Source of the DNA: JAKEGK01 sp036507695
GTDB taxonomy: Bacteria; Pseudomonadota; Gammaproteobacteria; SZUA-152
Direction: 5' to 3'
Assembly: GCA_036507695.1 (NCBI GenBank)
Contig: DATCIR010000280.1
Location: forward strand, 1 to 25,213
Length of the DNA stretch: 25,213 nt
Below the pieces are notes generated by a model. That model made no database searches. It had not been told where the DNA came from and worked only from the letters and a program-made list of their open reading frames with translations. Shown here piece after piece: positions 15,600-23,946 of this stretch. Positions within the stretch are counted from its first letter, which is position 1. Each line of letters begins with the position of its first letter. A program made the translations under genes and the position numbers.

Positions 15600-15926
15600 A
15601 GCCTTACCTCGCATTTAAACGGTGTCGATGCACCGAATTCAAAATAAAACGCCGTCTGAAAACAAAATACCAATAGTGATGACGACTGTGGAAGAGCCGC
15701 GTAGCGACAGAGCGACGGCGACTTGGAATGCCCTCGATAACGGCGAAATCTGAGTAATGTAACAGAATATCCGTATATTCTAATTAAATTCGATCAGCCA
15801 AATATAATTGTAGCTGATATTTAACTGGCTAAGTACCTGAGTTATTGGGTAATTATTAATCGTGTGGGGAAGGCAGTGCTGACATGCGCTGCGACATCTG
15901 CCGCGGGTGAAAGGCCGCCGAAACTG
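15600..15926. other. gap upstream of the RND operon with a palindrome
   Basis: A 327-bp gap between the PilZ gene and the RND operon, both on the minus strand. It holds an 18-bp palindrome (15764-15781), a second inverted repeat ATCAGC/GCTGAT (15793-15798, 15813-15818), and GCGAC three times within about 20 bp near 15700. A minus-strand TTAGCC, 17-base spacer, AATTAT is the best promoter-like pair and is weak. No gene or terminator was seen. Confidence 0.45.
15764..15781. promoter_or_regulatory. 18-bp palindrome, candidate operator of the RND operon
   Basis: AGAATAT (15764-15770), CCGT, ATATTCT (15775-15781): a perfect 7-4-7 inverted repeat about 165 bp upstream of the adaptor start. Size and symmetry suit a dimeric repressor such as TetR or MarR types, but no regulator gene is adjacent. 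Confidence 0.4.
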
Positions 15927-16235
15927 TTATTTTTGGGCTTTGACTTCGATGAGTTTGCAGGAGATTTCAAATTGCTCATCGCTTTTTTTTACGCAGCGTG
16001 TCACAAAGCCTTTGCCGGTAATTTGTGGAACCAGGCGGTTGGCGCCAGGTTTGGTCATCACGGAAATGGCGATATCTTCAGGCAATTGTTCCTTGGTCTG
16101 CATCAATAATCCGGTTGCTGACATGTTGCATAAAACGGCGACTTGCCATTTTTTGGAACTTCCGATGCTATATAGAACCGGGCATTCTGTCTCGATGCGC
16201 GGGAATACTCTTTTATCTTTATTTGCCTTTTCCAT
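15927..16235 (-). CDS. single-domain PilZ protein (probable c-di-GMP receptor)
   Basis: A 102-residue protein made only of a PilZ domain. Both c-di-GMP-binding motifs are present: RVFPR (residues 9-13, RxxxR) and NMSATG (37-42, the D/N-x-S-x-x-G motif). The rest is beta-barrel-like (VAVLCNMSATGLLMQ, FEISCKLIEV). No signal peptide or membrane segment. Such stand-alone domains act as adaptors that pass c-di-GMP signals to motility, secretion or exopolysaccharide machinery. Its partner cannot be inferred, because the neighbours (RND pump, transglycosylase) are not known PilZ targets. The start is the first ATG and leaves the RxxxR motif close to the N-terminus, as expected. The ribosome-binding site (TGGAAT) is weak. 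Confidence 0.88.
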   Translation of the reverse strand: MEKANKDKRVFPRIETECPVLYSIGSSKKWQVAVLCNMSATGLLMQTKEQLPEDIAISVMTKPGANRLVPQITGKGFVTRCVKKSDEQFEISCKLIEVKAQK

Positions 16236-16550
16236 TTATTATTCCAAAAGCTTATATCCAAAAGCGGCGTCAAACTTTCCAGGATAAATTTTCGGTACTG
16301 GTTAAACTTGACATCAATTCTCACAGGGCCATTTGATTCTTTTCCGGTCAGTCGACCCAGTTATCGACCAAAACAGTTATCGACCAAAACAGTTATCGAT
16401 CAAAATACCGGCGGATTAAATGTGATTGCACGATATACGCGGTCCGCTGGCTTTCTGCCGGAAAAGCCCGTAAATAATTACCAATCTAAGTAATTAGTAT
16501 AGAGGAAATTCGCAGGTGTTTATTCTTAGTGACATCAAGCGGGCGCTATT
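16236..16550. other. gap with a 16-bp array between transglycosylase and PilZ genes
   Basis: A 315-bp gap between two minus-strand genes. Its main content is the three-copy 16-bp array at 16358-16405. A small stem GGCTTT/AAAGCC (16449-16468) follows the transglycosylase gene but has no T-run, so it is a doubtful terminator. No gene was seen. Confidence 0.5.
16358..16405. repeat. three-copy 16-bp tandem array
   Basis: The unit CAGTTATCGACCAAAA occurs at 16358-16373 and 16374-16389 perfectly and at 16390-16405 with one substitution (C to T in the ATCGAC part, giving ATCGAT). A partial match (CAGTCGACC) precedes the first copy. It lies about 120 bp upstream of the PilZ gene. Confidence 0.95.
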
Positions 16551-19187
16551 TTAAGAGCTTGCCGCGGTGGCTGCAATGTTTTTTCCGGTGGTGTCGGCTG
16601 TTGGAGTTTTGTTTTGGTCGGTTCGTGATTCAATTTTTGGGAAGGTAACCAAAGTACCGGGCCTTACCTTATTGATGTCCAATTCCGGATTATATTGGCG
16701 CAACAACCAGAGTGGAATTTTGTAAGTGTCTTTTGCCAGGTTCCATACGGATTGTCCGCGGCGTATCTTGTGCTTGTCGGAACCGGCAATCTGGTATTGT
16801 TCAAAAAACTCTTCCTGCAGGGCGCGATGATACGCGGTGCGTTGTTCCTCGAATTCCGCGGGAGTCACTTTGGTAAATTTCAATTTTACGCGTTTGCCGA
16901 CTACCACGGGTTTTCCGTAATGCATGCGGTTAATACCGCGTAGATCGCTGGCGCGCAGCTGCAGCCATTCGGCGTAGTGGCCGAGCGTTTCTGTGGCTTG
17001 TACTTCAATGGTGTGGTTTTTTGCAACCGAATAATCGGTGGGATCGGCCAATAATTCAGTTTGTGCCTCCGAGATTACCTGGTCGCCGATGGATTCAGAG
17101 GGTGCGTCGAGGCTGGAGTCGCTAGCAGTGGCATCGGTATTGTTACCGTCTACCGCTGGCTCGGTTGTGACACCCAGTACGTCGGGCGAGATCTTGGCGA
17201 TCAGCGTCACGTCGTCCGCAGGCGGCGGTTCAGCTGCTTCCGCGTTGACAACCGAAGCGGGATCTTCTTCATCGGCAACGACGATGGTTTCCGCAGTGAC
17301 CGCAGCATTGTCGTTTGGCAAAGTGCCGGTAGGTGTTTTAATGATTTTGCCGGCCGGTGTGCTGTCTGCGTCTAATTGCGCCACCGGTGTTAGAGCGCCG
17401 GCAATAATACTATCAGATTCCTCTCCGGCGTCCGCGGCGCTGGCAACGCTAACATCAGCTTGATTGTTAGGCGCGGTGTCCGCGGCAGTGGAATCCGCTC
17501 TGGCCAGAATTAATTGTTGGCCGGGGTATATTTGATTCTTGTTCCGGATGTTGTTAATCGCCAGAAGTTCTTGCGGCTGCTTGCCATGTTGTTTGGCGAT
17601 ACGGTCGATGGAATCGCCACGGCGCACGATATAGGTATCTACGTCAGTTTTGGTAAGCACCAGGCGTTGACCGGGATAGATTTTACTGTTGTTGATCTTA
17701 TTTAACGCGAGCAAATCGGCCGGGTTTATACCGTTGCGGCGGGCGATAAGATCGACGGTATCGCCGCGTTTCACGACGTAAGTGCCCGAAGCAGGTAGAG
17801 CCGGTGGTTCCACCTTGGGTGAGCGTTCTTCAGCGACCATAACCGGGCTGCTTGGTGTTTGACCTTTGCCTTGTGGCAAGCGCAATACCTGTCCCACCTG
17901 GATACGGTGCTGGCTGCGTAGATTATTAACCGCTACTAAATCGTCTACGCGGATATTATAGCGTGCGGCAACAGTCGACAACGTTTGACCCGGGCTGATG
18001 CGGTGATAACGGTCGGGCTTTTGTTCGGCATACTGGGTACCGGACGCGAGTTTGGCGATTGCATCATGGGCGGATGCGGCATGGGCAACTGTCCTGCGAT
18101 TAATCCTCAGTTCATACCCTTTGGGAACATATTTATTGCCATTCCAAACAGCAGGGCGTAATGCGGGATTGGTTTCCATTAATTCGTCGCGTGGAATGTT
18201 TAACGCTTTCACCAATGAATTAGTATCGACGTACGCGGGAACCTTCACAAGCTCATAGTCGACGGGCGGCTCTATGCTGATGTTGCCGAAGTATTTTTCC
18301 GGATTGCTGTCAATTTCCACGGCGGCAAGGAACGCGGGATAAAAATTTCGTGACGCAAAACCGAAGGTCCGGCTTTTATAGTTGCGTAACACGGTAACGA
18401 TATCCGTGGTGCCAAGGGAGGTCGCCGCCCGGCGCATTCCCGCCGCGCCATGATTATAGGCGGTGATGGCTAATGGCCAGGCGCCGGTAACCGCATAGTT
18501 GTTTTCCAGCAAGCGCGCCGCCGCCACGGTGGCAATAAAGGGGTCCATACGTTCGTCGATGACATGGTCAACGCGCATAAAGCGCCGCCCCGTGGAACGC
18601 ATGAATTGCCAAATGCCGGCAGCGCCAACCTTGGAATAGGCTTTATGATTAAACGAGGATTCAACATGGGGCAGGGCGGAAATTTCCCGCGGCAATCCCA
18701 TTTCATCCAGCGTTTTTAGAATGTAAGGTTTCCAGGCGCCGGAACGTATCAGGCCGGCGCGGAATTTGTTGGACTGGCCCAGTTGAAAACGGATTCGGTC
18801 CCTGGCCTCGCGCAGTTCCCCGTTGCTGACTCTGACAGGCCAGAGATTCAGGACGCGTTGCTCTTCAGCGCTAAGGCCGGAGCGGTTGCCTTGAGACAGG
18901 GAGCTTAATATGGCTTTGTATTTGTCTTTGACGTTATCAATATAACGTTGACGTTGTTTATTCGAGTAACTCTCGGGAATGCTGATTTTCTCATAGACCA
19001 CGGCGAGGTTTGCGTCGTCATGGATTAAACCTTCGCTGGTGGAGACTTCGGTATAGACCCGTTGCCAGAATTGCACATCGTGCTCGATGGCGGCAGGCCG
19101 GGGAAACGGGATATCGTCACGGGCGTAGCTATTGAGAGAATAACTAATAACTATAAGAAATAGTAATGCCGCACAGCGTCGTGTCAT
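16551..19187 (-). CDS. MltD-like lytic transglycosylase with five LysM-type repeats
   Basis: About 878 residues, a family-1 lytic transglycosylase that cleaves peptidoglycan between MurNAc and GlcNAc to form 1,6-anhydro ends. Numbers below count from an ATG 102 bases upstream. Order: signal peptide (35-57, MTRRCAALLFLIVIS to SYA), catalytic SLT domain with ALPHVESSFN (205-214, catalytic Glu210), GAAGIWQFM (222-230) and AYNHGAAGM (277-285), then LysM repeats at about 428-472, 504-545, 553-595, a degenerate one at 758-805 and a last one at 839-884. A 150-residue acidic, Ala/Asp/Thr-rich linker separates repeats three and four. E. coli MltD is much shorter with two LysM repeats. Start: GGAG lies just before two adjacent ATGs (19190, 19187), which begin exactly at the signal peptide. 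No lipobox is seen. Confidence 0.92.
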   Translation of the reverse strand: MTRRCAALLFLIVISYSLNSYARDDIPFPRPAAIEHDVQFWQRVYTEVSTSEGLIHDDANLAVVYEKISIPESYSNKQRQRYIDNVKDKYKAILSSLSQGNRSGLSAEEQRVLNLWPVRVSNGELREARDRIRFQLGQSNKFRAGLIRSGAWKPYILKTLDEMGLPREISALPHVESSFNHKAYSKVGAAGIWQFMRSTGRRFMRVDHVIDERMDPFIATVAAARLLENNYAVTGAWPLAITAYNHGAAGMRRAATSLGTTDIVTVLRNYKSRTFGFASRNFYPAFLAAVEIDSNPEKYFGNISIEPPVDYELVKVPAYVDTNSLVKALNIPRDELMETNPALRPAVWNGNKYVPKGYELRINRRTVAHAASAHDAIAKLASGTQYAEQKPDRYHRISPGQTLSTVAARYNIRVDDLVAVNNLRSQHRIQVGQVLRLPQGKGQTPSSPVMVAEERSPKVEPPALPASGTYVVKRGDTVDLIARRNGINPADLLALNKINNSKIYPGQRLVLTKTDVDTYIVRRGDSIDRIAKQHGKQPQELLAINNIRNKNQIYPGQQLILARADSTAADTAPNNQADVSVASAADAGEESDSIIAGALTPVAQLDADSTPAGKIIKTPTGTLPNDNAAVTAETIVVADEEDPASVVNAEAAEPPPADDVTLIAKISPDVLGVTTEPAVDGNNTDATASDSSLDAPSESIGDQVISEAQTELLADPTDYSVAKNHTIEVQATETLGHYAEWLQLRASDLRGINRMHYGKPVVVGKRVKLKFTKVTPAEFEEQRTAYHRALQEEFFEQYQIAGSDKHKIRRGQSVWNLAKDTYKIPLWLLRQYNPELDINKVRPGTLVTFPKIESRTDQNKTPTADTTGKNIAATAASS

Positions 19188-19684
19188 CATTGCTCCACTA
19201 CTTTTTAATCTGGTTGTTTGTTTAGAGATTGTGTGTTTGGCTGTTGCACGTCGCGGCTGGAGACTATTGATTTGACTTGCATTACTCAATGGCCCAGGTT
19301 AACACAACTTTTCCCTATTGGTCTAAAACTCCGTCATTTTTACCTAGCCGCGCACATAGCGCTGAACAATAGAGCTGAACAATAGATCGTAATAATCGAA
19401 TTCTTACCAACATTCTTGCGGCTTGTTCATTGCTCGCTGTCTGCCTGCGGCAAATCCCTACGCTGTGTATAACCCATGCGCCTTACCTAAAATCATTCGA
19501 ATGAGACCGATTGATCGCAAAGGGGTTCCGGAATCCGATACTCTATTTTCGGCAGTAGAATTGCAGTCTTAAGTTTAATTTTAAATTTCGATTCCAGGAT
19601 TAACCCATTGAAATACTGGAAATACCATTGCAATATGCGAGGACGTGTTAATTCCGAGTATTTACTTGTTCATTGGGCTGATGC
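19188..19684. other. divergent gap between transglycosylase and cardiolipin synthase
   Basis: A 497-bp region that should hold both promoters. I found a 13-bp tandem duplication (19361-19386) and AT-rich sequence near 19560-19610, but no hexamer pair good enough to name as a promoter. The first 100 bp can be read as an extension of the transglycosylase frame, but that part is basic, non-hydrophobic and precedes the signal peptide. Confidence 0.5.
19361..19386. repeat. 13-bp perfect tandem duplication
   Basis: GCTGAACAATAGA occurs twice head to tail (19361-19373, 19374-19386) in the gap upstream of the transglycosylase and cardiolipin synthase genes. Confidence 0.9.
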
Positions 19685-21121
19685 ATGTCTTATACCGTAT
19701 TGTCCATCATTATTGTTACTGTCCATATCATTGCCGCGGTACGGTGTGTTGGGCACATACTCCTGAATAAACGTGATCCGCGGGCAGCGCTGGGTTGGAT
19801 CATGGTGTGTGTTTTTATTCCGATTATAGGTCCGTTATTCTACTGGATCTTCGGTGTTAACCGCGTGCAGCGCCGTGCCAGGCGCTTGTTTGTCCGGTCA
19901 CCGACAAAACCTTATCCACAAAATGAACCGGAAGTTTTCAATCTATCTGGCGAATGGAACGTAACAGACAGGCAATCCATTCAATCCTTTCTCAATGTGT
20001 CCAACCGGGTTTGCCGGTTGCCGGTGCATGATGGGAACCAGATCGGCATTTTATTCAATGGCGACCAGGCATACCCCGCGATGTTGGAAGCCATCGGCAG
20101 TGCGCAGCAGTGCGTTTACTTAATGACGTATATTTTTGATATCGATGAGCTGGGTAAGAAGTTTATGGAAGCCCTTATCCGCTGCAAAGAGCGTGGCGTC
20201 GACGTGAAGGTGCTGGTCGATGGTGTTGGAGAACTGGGTCAATGGACCCGGGTTTCCACCCGGCTTGCCCGGAGCGGAATCGCCGTAGAGCGCTTCTTAC
20301 CCTTATCATTAAAACCGCCGGCGTTTTACTGGAACCTGCGCAATCATCGCAAGCTGCTCGTTGTCGATCATTCTAGCGCTTTTACCGGTGGCATTAACAT
20401 CAGCGCCCGGCATATCATGAAAAACGATGCCAATCCGTACCGGGTCGAGGACCTGCATTTTAAATTACTGGGTCCAGTGGTGGTGGATCTCGAAGCCGTG
20501 TTTTTGGATGACTGGGAATTTGTAACCGGGCAGCGCGTACAGTACCGGGGAATAAATCTGCCACCCAGCGGCAATGCGTTGTGCCGTGTGATCGTCGATG
20601 AACCCAGCGAGAACATTGACCGCCTGGCGACAATTTTGATTGCCGCCGTATCGGCGGCAACGCAGCGCGTTATTGTTATGACACCGTATTTTTTACCGTC
20701 CCGTGAGTTGATGTCCGCGCTGCAGTCCGCGGCATTGCGTAATCTGGAGGTGATGGTTCTTTTACCCGAGAAAAACGACAATTTGCTGGTGCATTGGGCG
20801 ACCCGCAATCTGTTGCGCCAGTTGTTGCAATTTAATGTCAACGTATATTATCAGCCGCCACCGTTTGTGCATTCCAAGTTGTTTATCATTGACGAACAGC
20901 TGGTGTTTTTTGGTTCCGCCAATATTGATCCGCGCAGTTTACGCTTGAATTTTGAATTGAATATTGAAACCTATGATGCTGATCTGGTCCGGCGGCTTAT
21001 GCAATATATCGATGCCAAGATTGCTCTGTCCCGTGCCTTTACCCTGCAAGATGTTGAGAGCCGCTCTTTGCCGGTCAAATACCGGGACGCACTGGCGTGG
21101 CTGTGTTCGCCTTATCTATAG
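19685..21121 (+). CDS. cls: cardiolipin synthase (ClsA-type, phospholipase D family)
   Basis: A 478-residue inner-membrane cardiolipin synthase, which condenses two phosphatidylglycerols to cardiolipin and glycerol. Two N-terminal membrane helices (about 4-25 and 36-57) with the conserved NKRDPRAALGW loop between them match the ClsA/ClsC-type N-terminus. Two HKD catalytic motifs are intact: H221, K223, D228 (HRKLLVVD, followed by GGIN) and H396, K398, D403 (HSKLFIID, followed by GSANIDPRSL). The length is close to E. coli ClsA (486). Start: ATG at 19685 gives the expected membrane N-terminus. An ATG four bases earlier is in another frame, and no strong Shine-Dalgarno is seen. It stands as a single gene. 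I favour ClsA over ClsB or ClsC from the paired helices and size. Confidence 0.93.
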   Translation: MSYTVLSIIIVTVHIIAAVRCVGHILLNKRDPRAALGWIMVCVFIPIIGPLFYWIFGVNRVQRRARRLFVRSPTKPYPQNEPEVFNLSGEWNVTDRQSIQSFLNVSNRVCRLPVHDGNQIGILFNGDQAYPAMLEAIGSAQQCVYLMTYIFDIDELGKKFMEALIRCKERGVDVKVLVDGVGELGQWTRVSTRLARSGIAVERFLPLSLKPPAFYWNLRNHRKLLVVDHSSAFTGGINISARHIMKNDANPYRVEDLHFKLLGPVVVDLEAVFLDDWEFVTGQRVQYRGINLPPSGNALCRVIVDEPSENIDRLATILIAAVSAATQRVIVMTPYFLPSRELMSALQSAALRNLEVMVLLPEKNDNLLVHWATRNLLRQLLQFNVNVYYQPPPFVHSKLFIIDEQLVFFGSANIDPRSLRLNFELNIETYDADLVRRLMQYIDAKIALSRAFTLQDVESRSLPVKYRDALAWLCSPYL

Positions 21122-21245
21122 ATTCTCTGGTTTCTGTGCAAAATCCGCAGATCAATGGAAACAAAAAATTTTCAAATTAATTAAAACAAGCATGCCAGCC
21201 ATGACACAACAGGGTTTACGCAAGTTAGCATGACTTAAACGATAG

Positions 21246-23069
21246 CTACCCGGGTATTTCGCAACAGTTCTTGGATATTAAATCGTGTGGATGGGAAGCC
21301 AGGATTTCCCCGGTAACGGGGTTCGGCCGGAATGTTGTACAACCTTTCAGTCCTTGCTGGTACGCCAGCATGTACACGGACTCATACTCCTGGTAGGAAT
21401 AGTCGCGGGGAATATTGATGGTTTTTGAGACGGCGTTATCCACGTAATGTTGAATCAAGGCCTGCATGGCAATGTGTTTGTCAGGCGTCAGTTGATACGC
21501 CGTGGCAAATACGTCCAGAACCCTATCCGACGGACCATGCGCGTTTTGCCAGAGTTGGTAGGCATAATCGGTGAGTGTGAATTGTGATGAGCCGCCATCT
21601 TCGTTCAGTACGGTACGTTCATAGCTCAGATTAAAAATGGGTTCAATGCCGCTGGATACATTGTTAGCCAACAGACTGATCGTGCCAGTGGGCGCGATGG
21701 CGATCAGGTGGCTGTTGCGGATGCCGTGTTGAGCGATGCCCGACCTGATTGCGTCCGGCAGGTTTTTGATGAACGCGCTTTGCAGATATTTGTACTTTTC
21801 AAAATAGGGGAACGGCCCGCGTTGTTTTGCCAATTCGATGGACGCTGCATAGGCGGTGTGACAGAGCGTTTGCATGAGCTGGCGTGTCCACGCCAGTGCG
21901 GTGTCATCGCCGTACTTAAGGCCCAGCATGGCGAGCGCGTCCGCCAAGCCAGTGATGCCTAAACCAATGCGGCGGGAACCATGCGCCTGTTCCTTTTGCG
22001 CCGCTAAAGGATAGTGCGAAAGATCAATGACATTATCCAGTATTCGTACTGCGGTATTTATCGTCTCGACAAACCCGGGCTGATCAAAATTGCACTTAGG
22101 CGTAAATGCGTTACCGATAAACTGCGTCAGATTGATGGAACCCAGGTTGCAGGCGCCATACGGCGGCAATGGAATTTCTCCGCAGGGATTGGTCGCGGAT
22201 ATTGTCTCGCGGTAATATAAATTATTTTCGCTGTTAATGCGGTCGATGAACAGCACGCCGGGTTCCGCGTAGTCATAACTGGCACGGATAATTTTCTCCC
22301 ACAATTCGGCAGCCGGCACGGTTTTAACCACTTGGCAGGGTACTTCGCCGTGTTCGCCTGGCCAGGCGCGATGCACAATACCGGCTGAATCTGCGGTTTT
22401 ATCCGGCCCGGCTAGCGGAAATACCAGTTGCCAAGCGGCGCGATTTTTTACGGCCTCCATGAATGCATCGGTAACCAGCACTGATAAATTAAAATTGCGC
22501 AGCGCGGTTTTGTCCTGTTTGGCCGCGATAAATGTTTCGATATCCGGATGATCGCAACGCAGAGTGGCCATCATGGCGCCGCGGCGGTTGCCGGATGAAA
22601 GAATGGTTTTACACATCGCATCCCAGGTATGCATGAATGACACAGGACCTGACGCGATGCGCCCGCTAACGTTGGCCGGCATACCCTCGGGACGCAGAGT
22701 GGAAAAATCGTAGCCGACGCCTCCACCGTGCTGCATGGTGAGCGCGCCTTCCTTGAGCGCGTTAAATATGCCGTCGATGGAATCTTCGATCGCGCCCATG
22801 ACAAAGCAGTTAAATAAGGTGACTTTCAACTGCGTGCCGCAACCGGCCTGGATGCGGCCGCCGGGTAAAAATTTGAAACCACGCATGAGTTCGTAATACT
22901 TCTGCCGCCAATTTTCGCGATTGTCCGTTTCCAGGGTTGACAGCGCCGTGGCGATACGTTGCCAGGTTTCCTCAATAGTGCGGTCAATGATTTGCGCGTG
23001 GATTCGGTAGCGATAGTTGCGCTCCCAGATCAACTCAGATAACTCATTTTTAAAATATTGTTTATCCAT
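21246..23069 (-). CDS. nrdJ: adenosylcobalamin-dependent (class II) ribonucleotide reductase
   Basis: A 607-residue monomeric-type class II reductase that makes deoxyribonucleotides using coenzyme B12 instead of an iron radical subunit. Key residues: C88 in LFNCFV and C307 in YGACNLGSINL (the redox pair), the NPCGE motif (N294, C296, E298) of the active site, GSGNRRGAMM-type loop (159-167), and APTGTIS (459-465) in the substrate-phosphate site. NPCGEIPL rather than NLCLEI marks class II, and no nrdB or nrdG-like partner is adjacent. The C-terminus is short and ends KNCCEIPG. The vicinal CC may serve as the swinging thiol tail that re-reduces the active site. The N-terminal ATP-cone is absent. 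The ribosome-binding site is weak, and no cobalamin riboswitch is visible in the 148 bp upstream. Confidence 0.92.
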   Translation of the reverse strand: MDKQYFKNELSELIWERNYRYRIHAQIIDRTIEETWQRIATALSTLETDNRENWRQKYYELMRGFKFLPGGRIQAGCGTQLKVTLFNCFVMGAIEDSIDGIFNALKEGALTMQHGGGVGYDFSTLRPEGMPANVSGRIASGPVSFMHTWDAMCKTILSSGNRRGAMMATLRCDHPDIETFIAAKQDKTALRNFNLSVLVTDAFMEAVKNRAAWQLVFPLAGPDKTADSAGIVHRAWPGEHGEVPCQVVKTVPAAELWEKIIRASYDYAEPGVLFIDRINSENNLYYRETISATNPCGEIPLPPYGACNLGSINLTQFIGNAFTPKCNFDQPGFVETINTAVRILDNVIDLSHYPLAAQKEQAHGSRRIGLGITGLADALAMLGLKYGDDTALAWTRQLMQTLCHTAYAASIELAKQRGPFPYFEKYKYLQSAFIKNLPDAIRSGIAQHGIRNSHLIAIAPTGTISLLANNVSSGIEPIFNLSYERTVLNEDGGSSQFTLTDYAYQLWQNAHGPSDRVLDVFATAYQLTPDKHIAMQALIQHYVDNAVSKTINIPRDYSYQEYESVYMLAYQQGLKGCTTFRPNPVTGEILASHPHDLISKNCCEIPG

Positions 23070-23217
23070 ATTCTAAAGATAGTAAGCGATTGATTGATAG
23101 GGAAGAGTATGCGCGGGTTTTTCATTCCGGTAGTTAGCGCAGGGCTTTTTCATGCGAGTTTAACATGGGCTTTAACACGCGCCTTTAGCGGGGATTTATC
23201 GCTACCTTCAACCAGTA

Positions 23218-23946
23218 TTATCCGCCGATCAGCTGTTGCAAACTCAATGCGTTGAGTGGCGCCCGGCCATTGGCATCGTTATTAAAATAAACATGAACAT
23301 CCAGCCCTTGTTTTAACCACGCTTTGGCTTTATCGGCCAGGGAAGACAATTTGCGGGCTGAATAATTGGACACATAGGTTTGTGGTTTGCCGTGCAGACG
23401 CAGGTAGACAAAATCTGCTGTTACCTCCGGCCACAACGGCCAGTCGCCCGCATCCGATTGACACACGGCTATATTAGCGTGATGAAGCAGGGCGGCCACT
23501 TCCGTCTCAAACCAGGAACTGTGCCGGAACTCGATAGTGTGACGTACCGAGTTCCAGCCCGCTAACGCGTCGATAAAATTGGATAGTCGCTGCGTGTTCA
23601 CCGTAAAAGATCCAGGCAGTTGCGAGAGCACCAACGCCAATTTTTCTTTAAGGGCATATGCGTGTTGCCGTTCGAGACCGATGGCGTCTTGCGGCCGGTT
23701 CAGCCGCTTAGTATGGGTCAGGTAACGGTTGGCTTTGATGGCGAACCGGAAGTTATCCGGCGTTTGTTCATACCAGCGCTGAAAAGTCTTGTCTGACTGC
23801 AACCGGTAAAACGTGCTGTCGATTTCAACCGCGTTAAAACGGCTGGCATAGTAGCTCAGCCACTGGGATCGTGGCAGGTTTTGATAAAAACGGGATTTCC
23901 AGTGTTGGTAATTCCAGCCGCTGGTCCCGATGTAAGCCTTCGCCAA
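23218..23946 (-). CDS. DUF72 family protein (YecE-like TIM barrel)
   Basis: A DUF72/UPF0759 protein of about 242 residues, a TIM-barrel family of unknown activity. Family landmarks in order: YIGTSGWNYQHWK near the N-terminus, FNAVEIDSTFYRL, FRFAIKANRYLTHTKRL, LSQLPGSF, HTIEFRHSSWF, DFVYLRLHG, and VYFNNDANGRAP near the C-terminus. The frame is open from an ATG at 24165, which would add 73 residues with no family resemblance. A TTG at 23946 has GAGG eight bases upstream and gives the normal family length and N-terminus, so I use it. No ATG lies in between at a suitable place. The gene is 148 bp from the ribonucleotide reductase gene on the same strand. The family call is firm and the start is inferred. 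Confidence 0.85.
   Translation of the reverse strand: MAKAYIGTSGWNYQHWKSRFYQNLPRSQWLSYYASRFNAVEIDSTFYRLQSDKTFQRWYEQTPDNFRFAIKANRYLTHTKRLNRPQDAIGLERQHAYALKEKLALVLSQLPGSFTVNTQRLSNFIDALAGWNSVRHTIEFRHSSWFETEVAALLHHANIAVCQSDAGDWPLWPEVTADFVYLRLHGKPQTYVSNYSARKLSSLADKAKAWLKQGLDVHVYFNNDANGRAPLNALSLQQLIGG

Noticed and set aside
16449..16468. Terminator of the lytic transglycosylase gene
   Set aside because: The stem is only six pairs and has no T-run on the relevant strand.
21122..21245. Terminator between the convergent cardiolipin synthase and reductase genes
   Set aside because: Only short imperfect complementarities were found, none followed by a clear T-run.
23070..23217. Cobalamin riboswitch or imperfect direct repeat upstream of the reductase
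   Set aside because: The gap is only 148 bp and shows no recognisable B12-box. Two roughly similar segments near 23110 and 23137 match too loosely to call a repeat.
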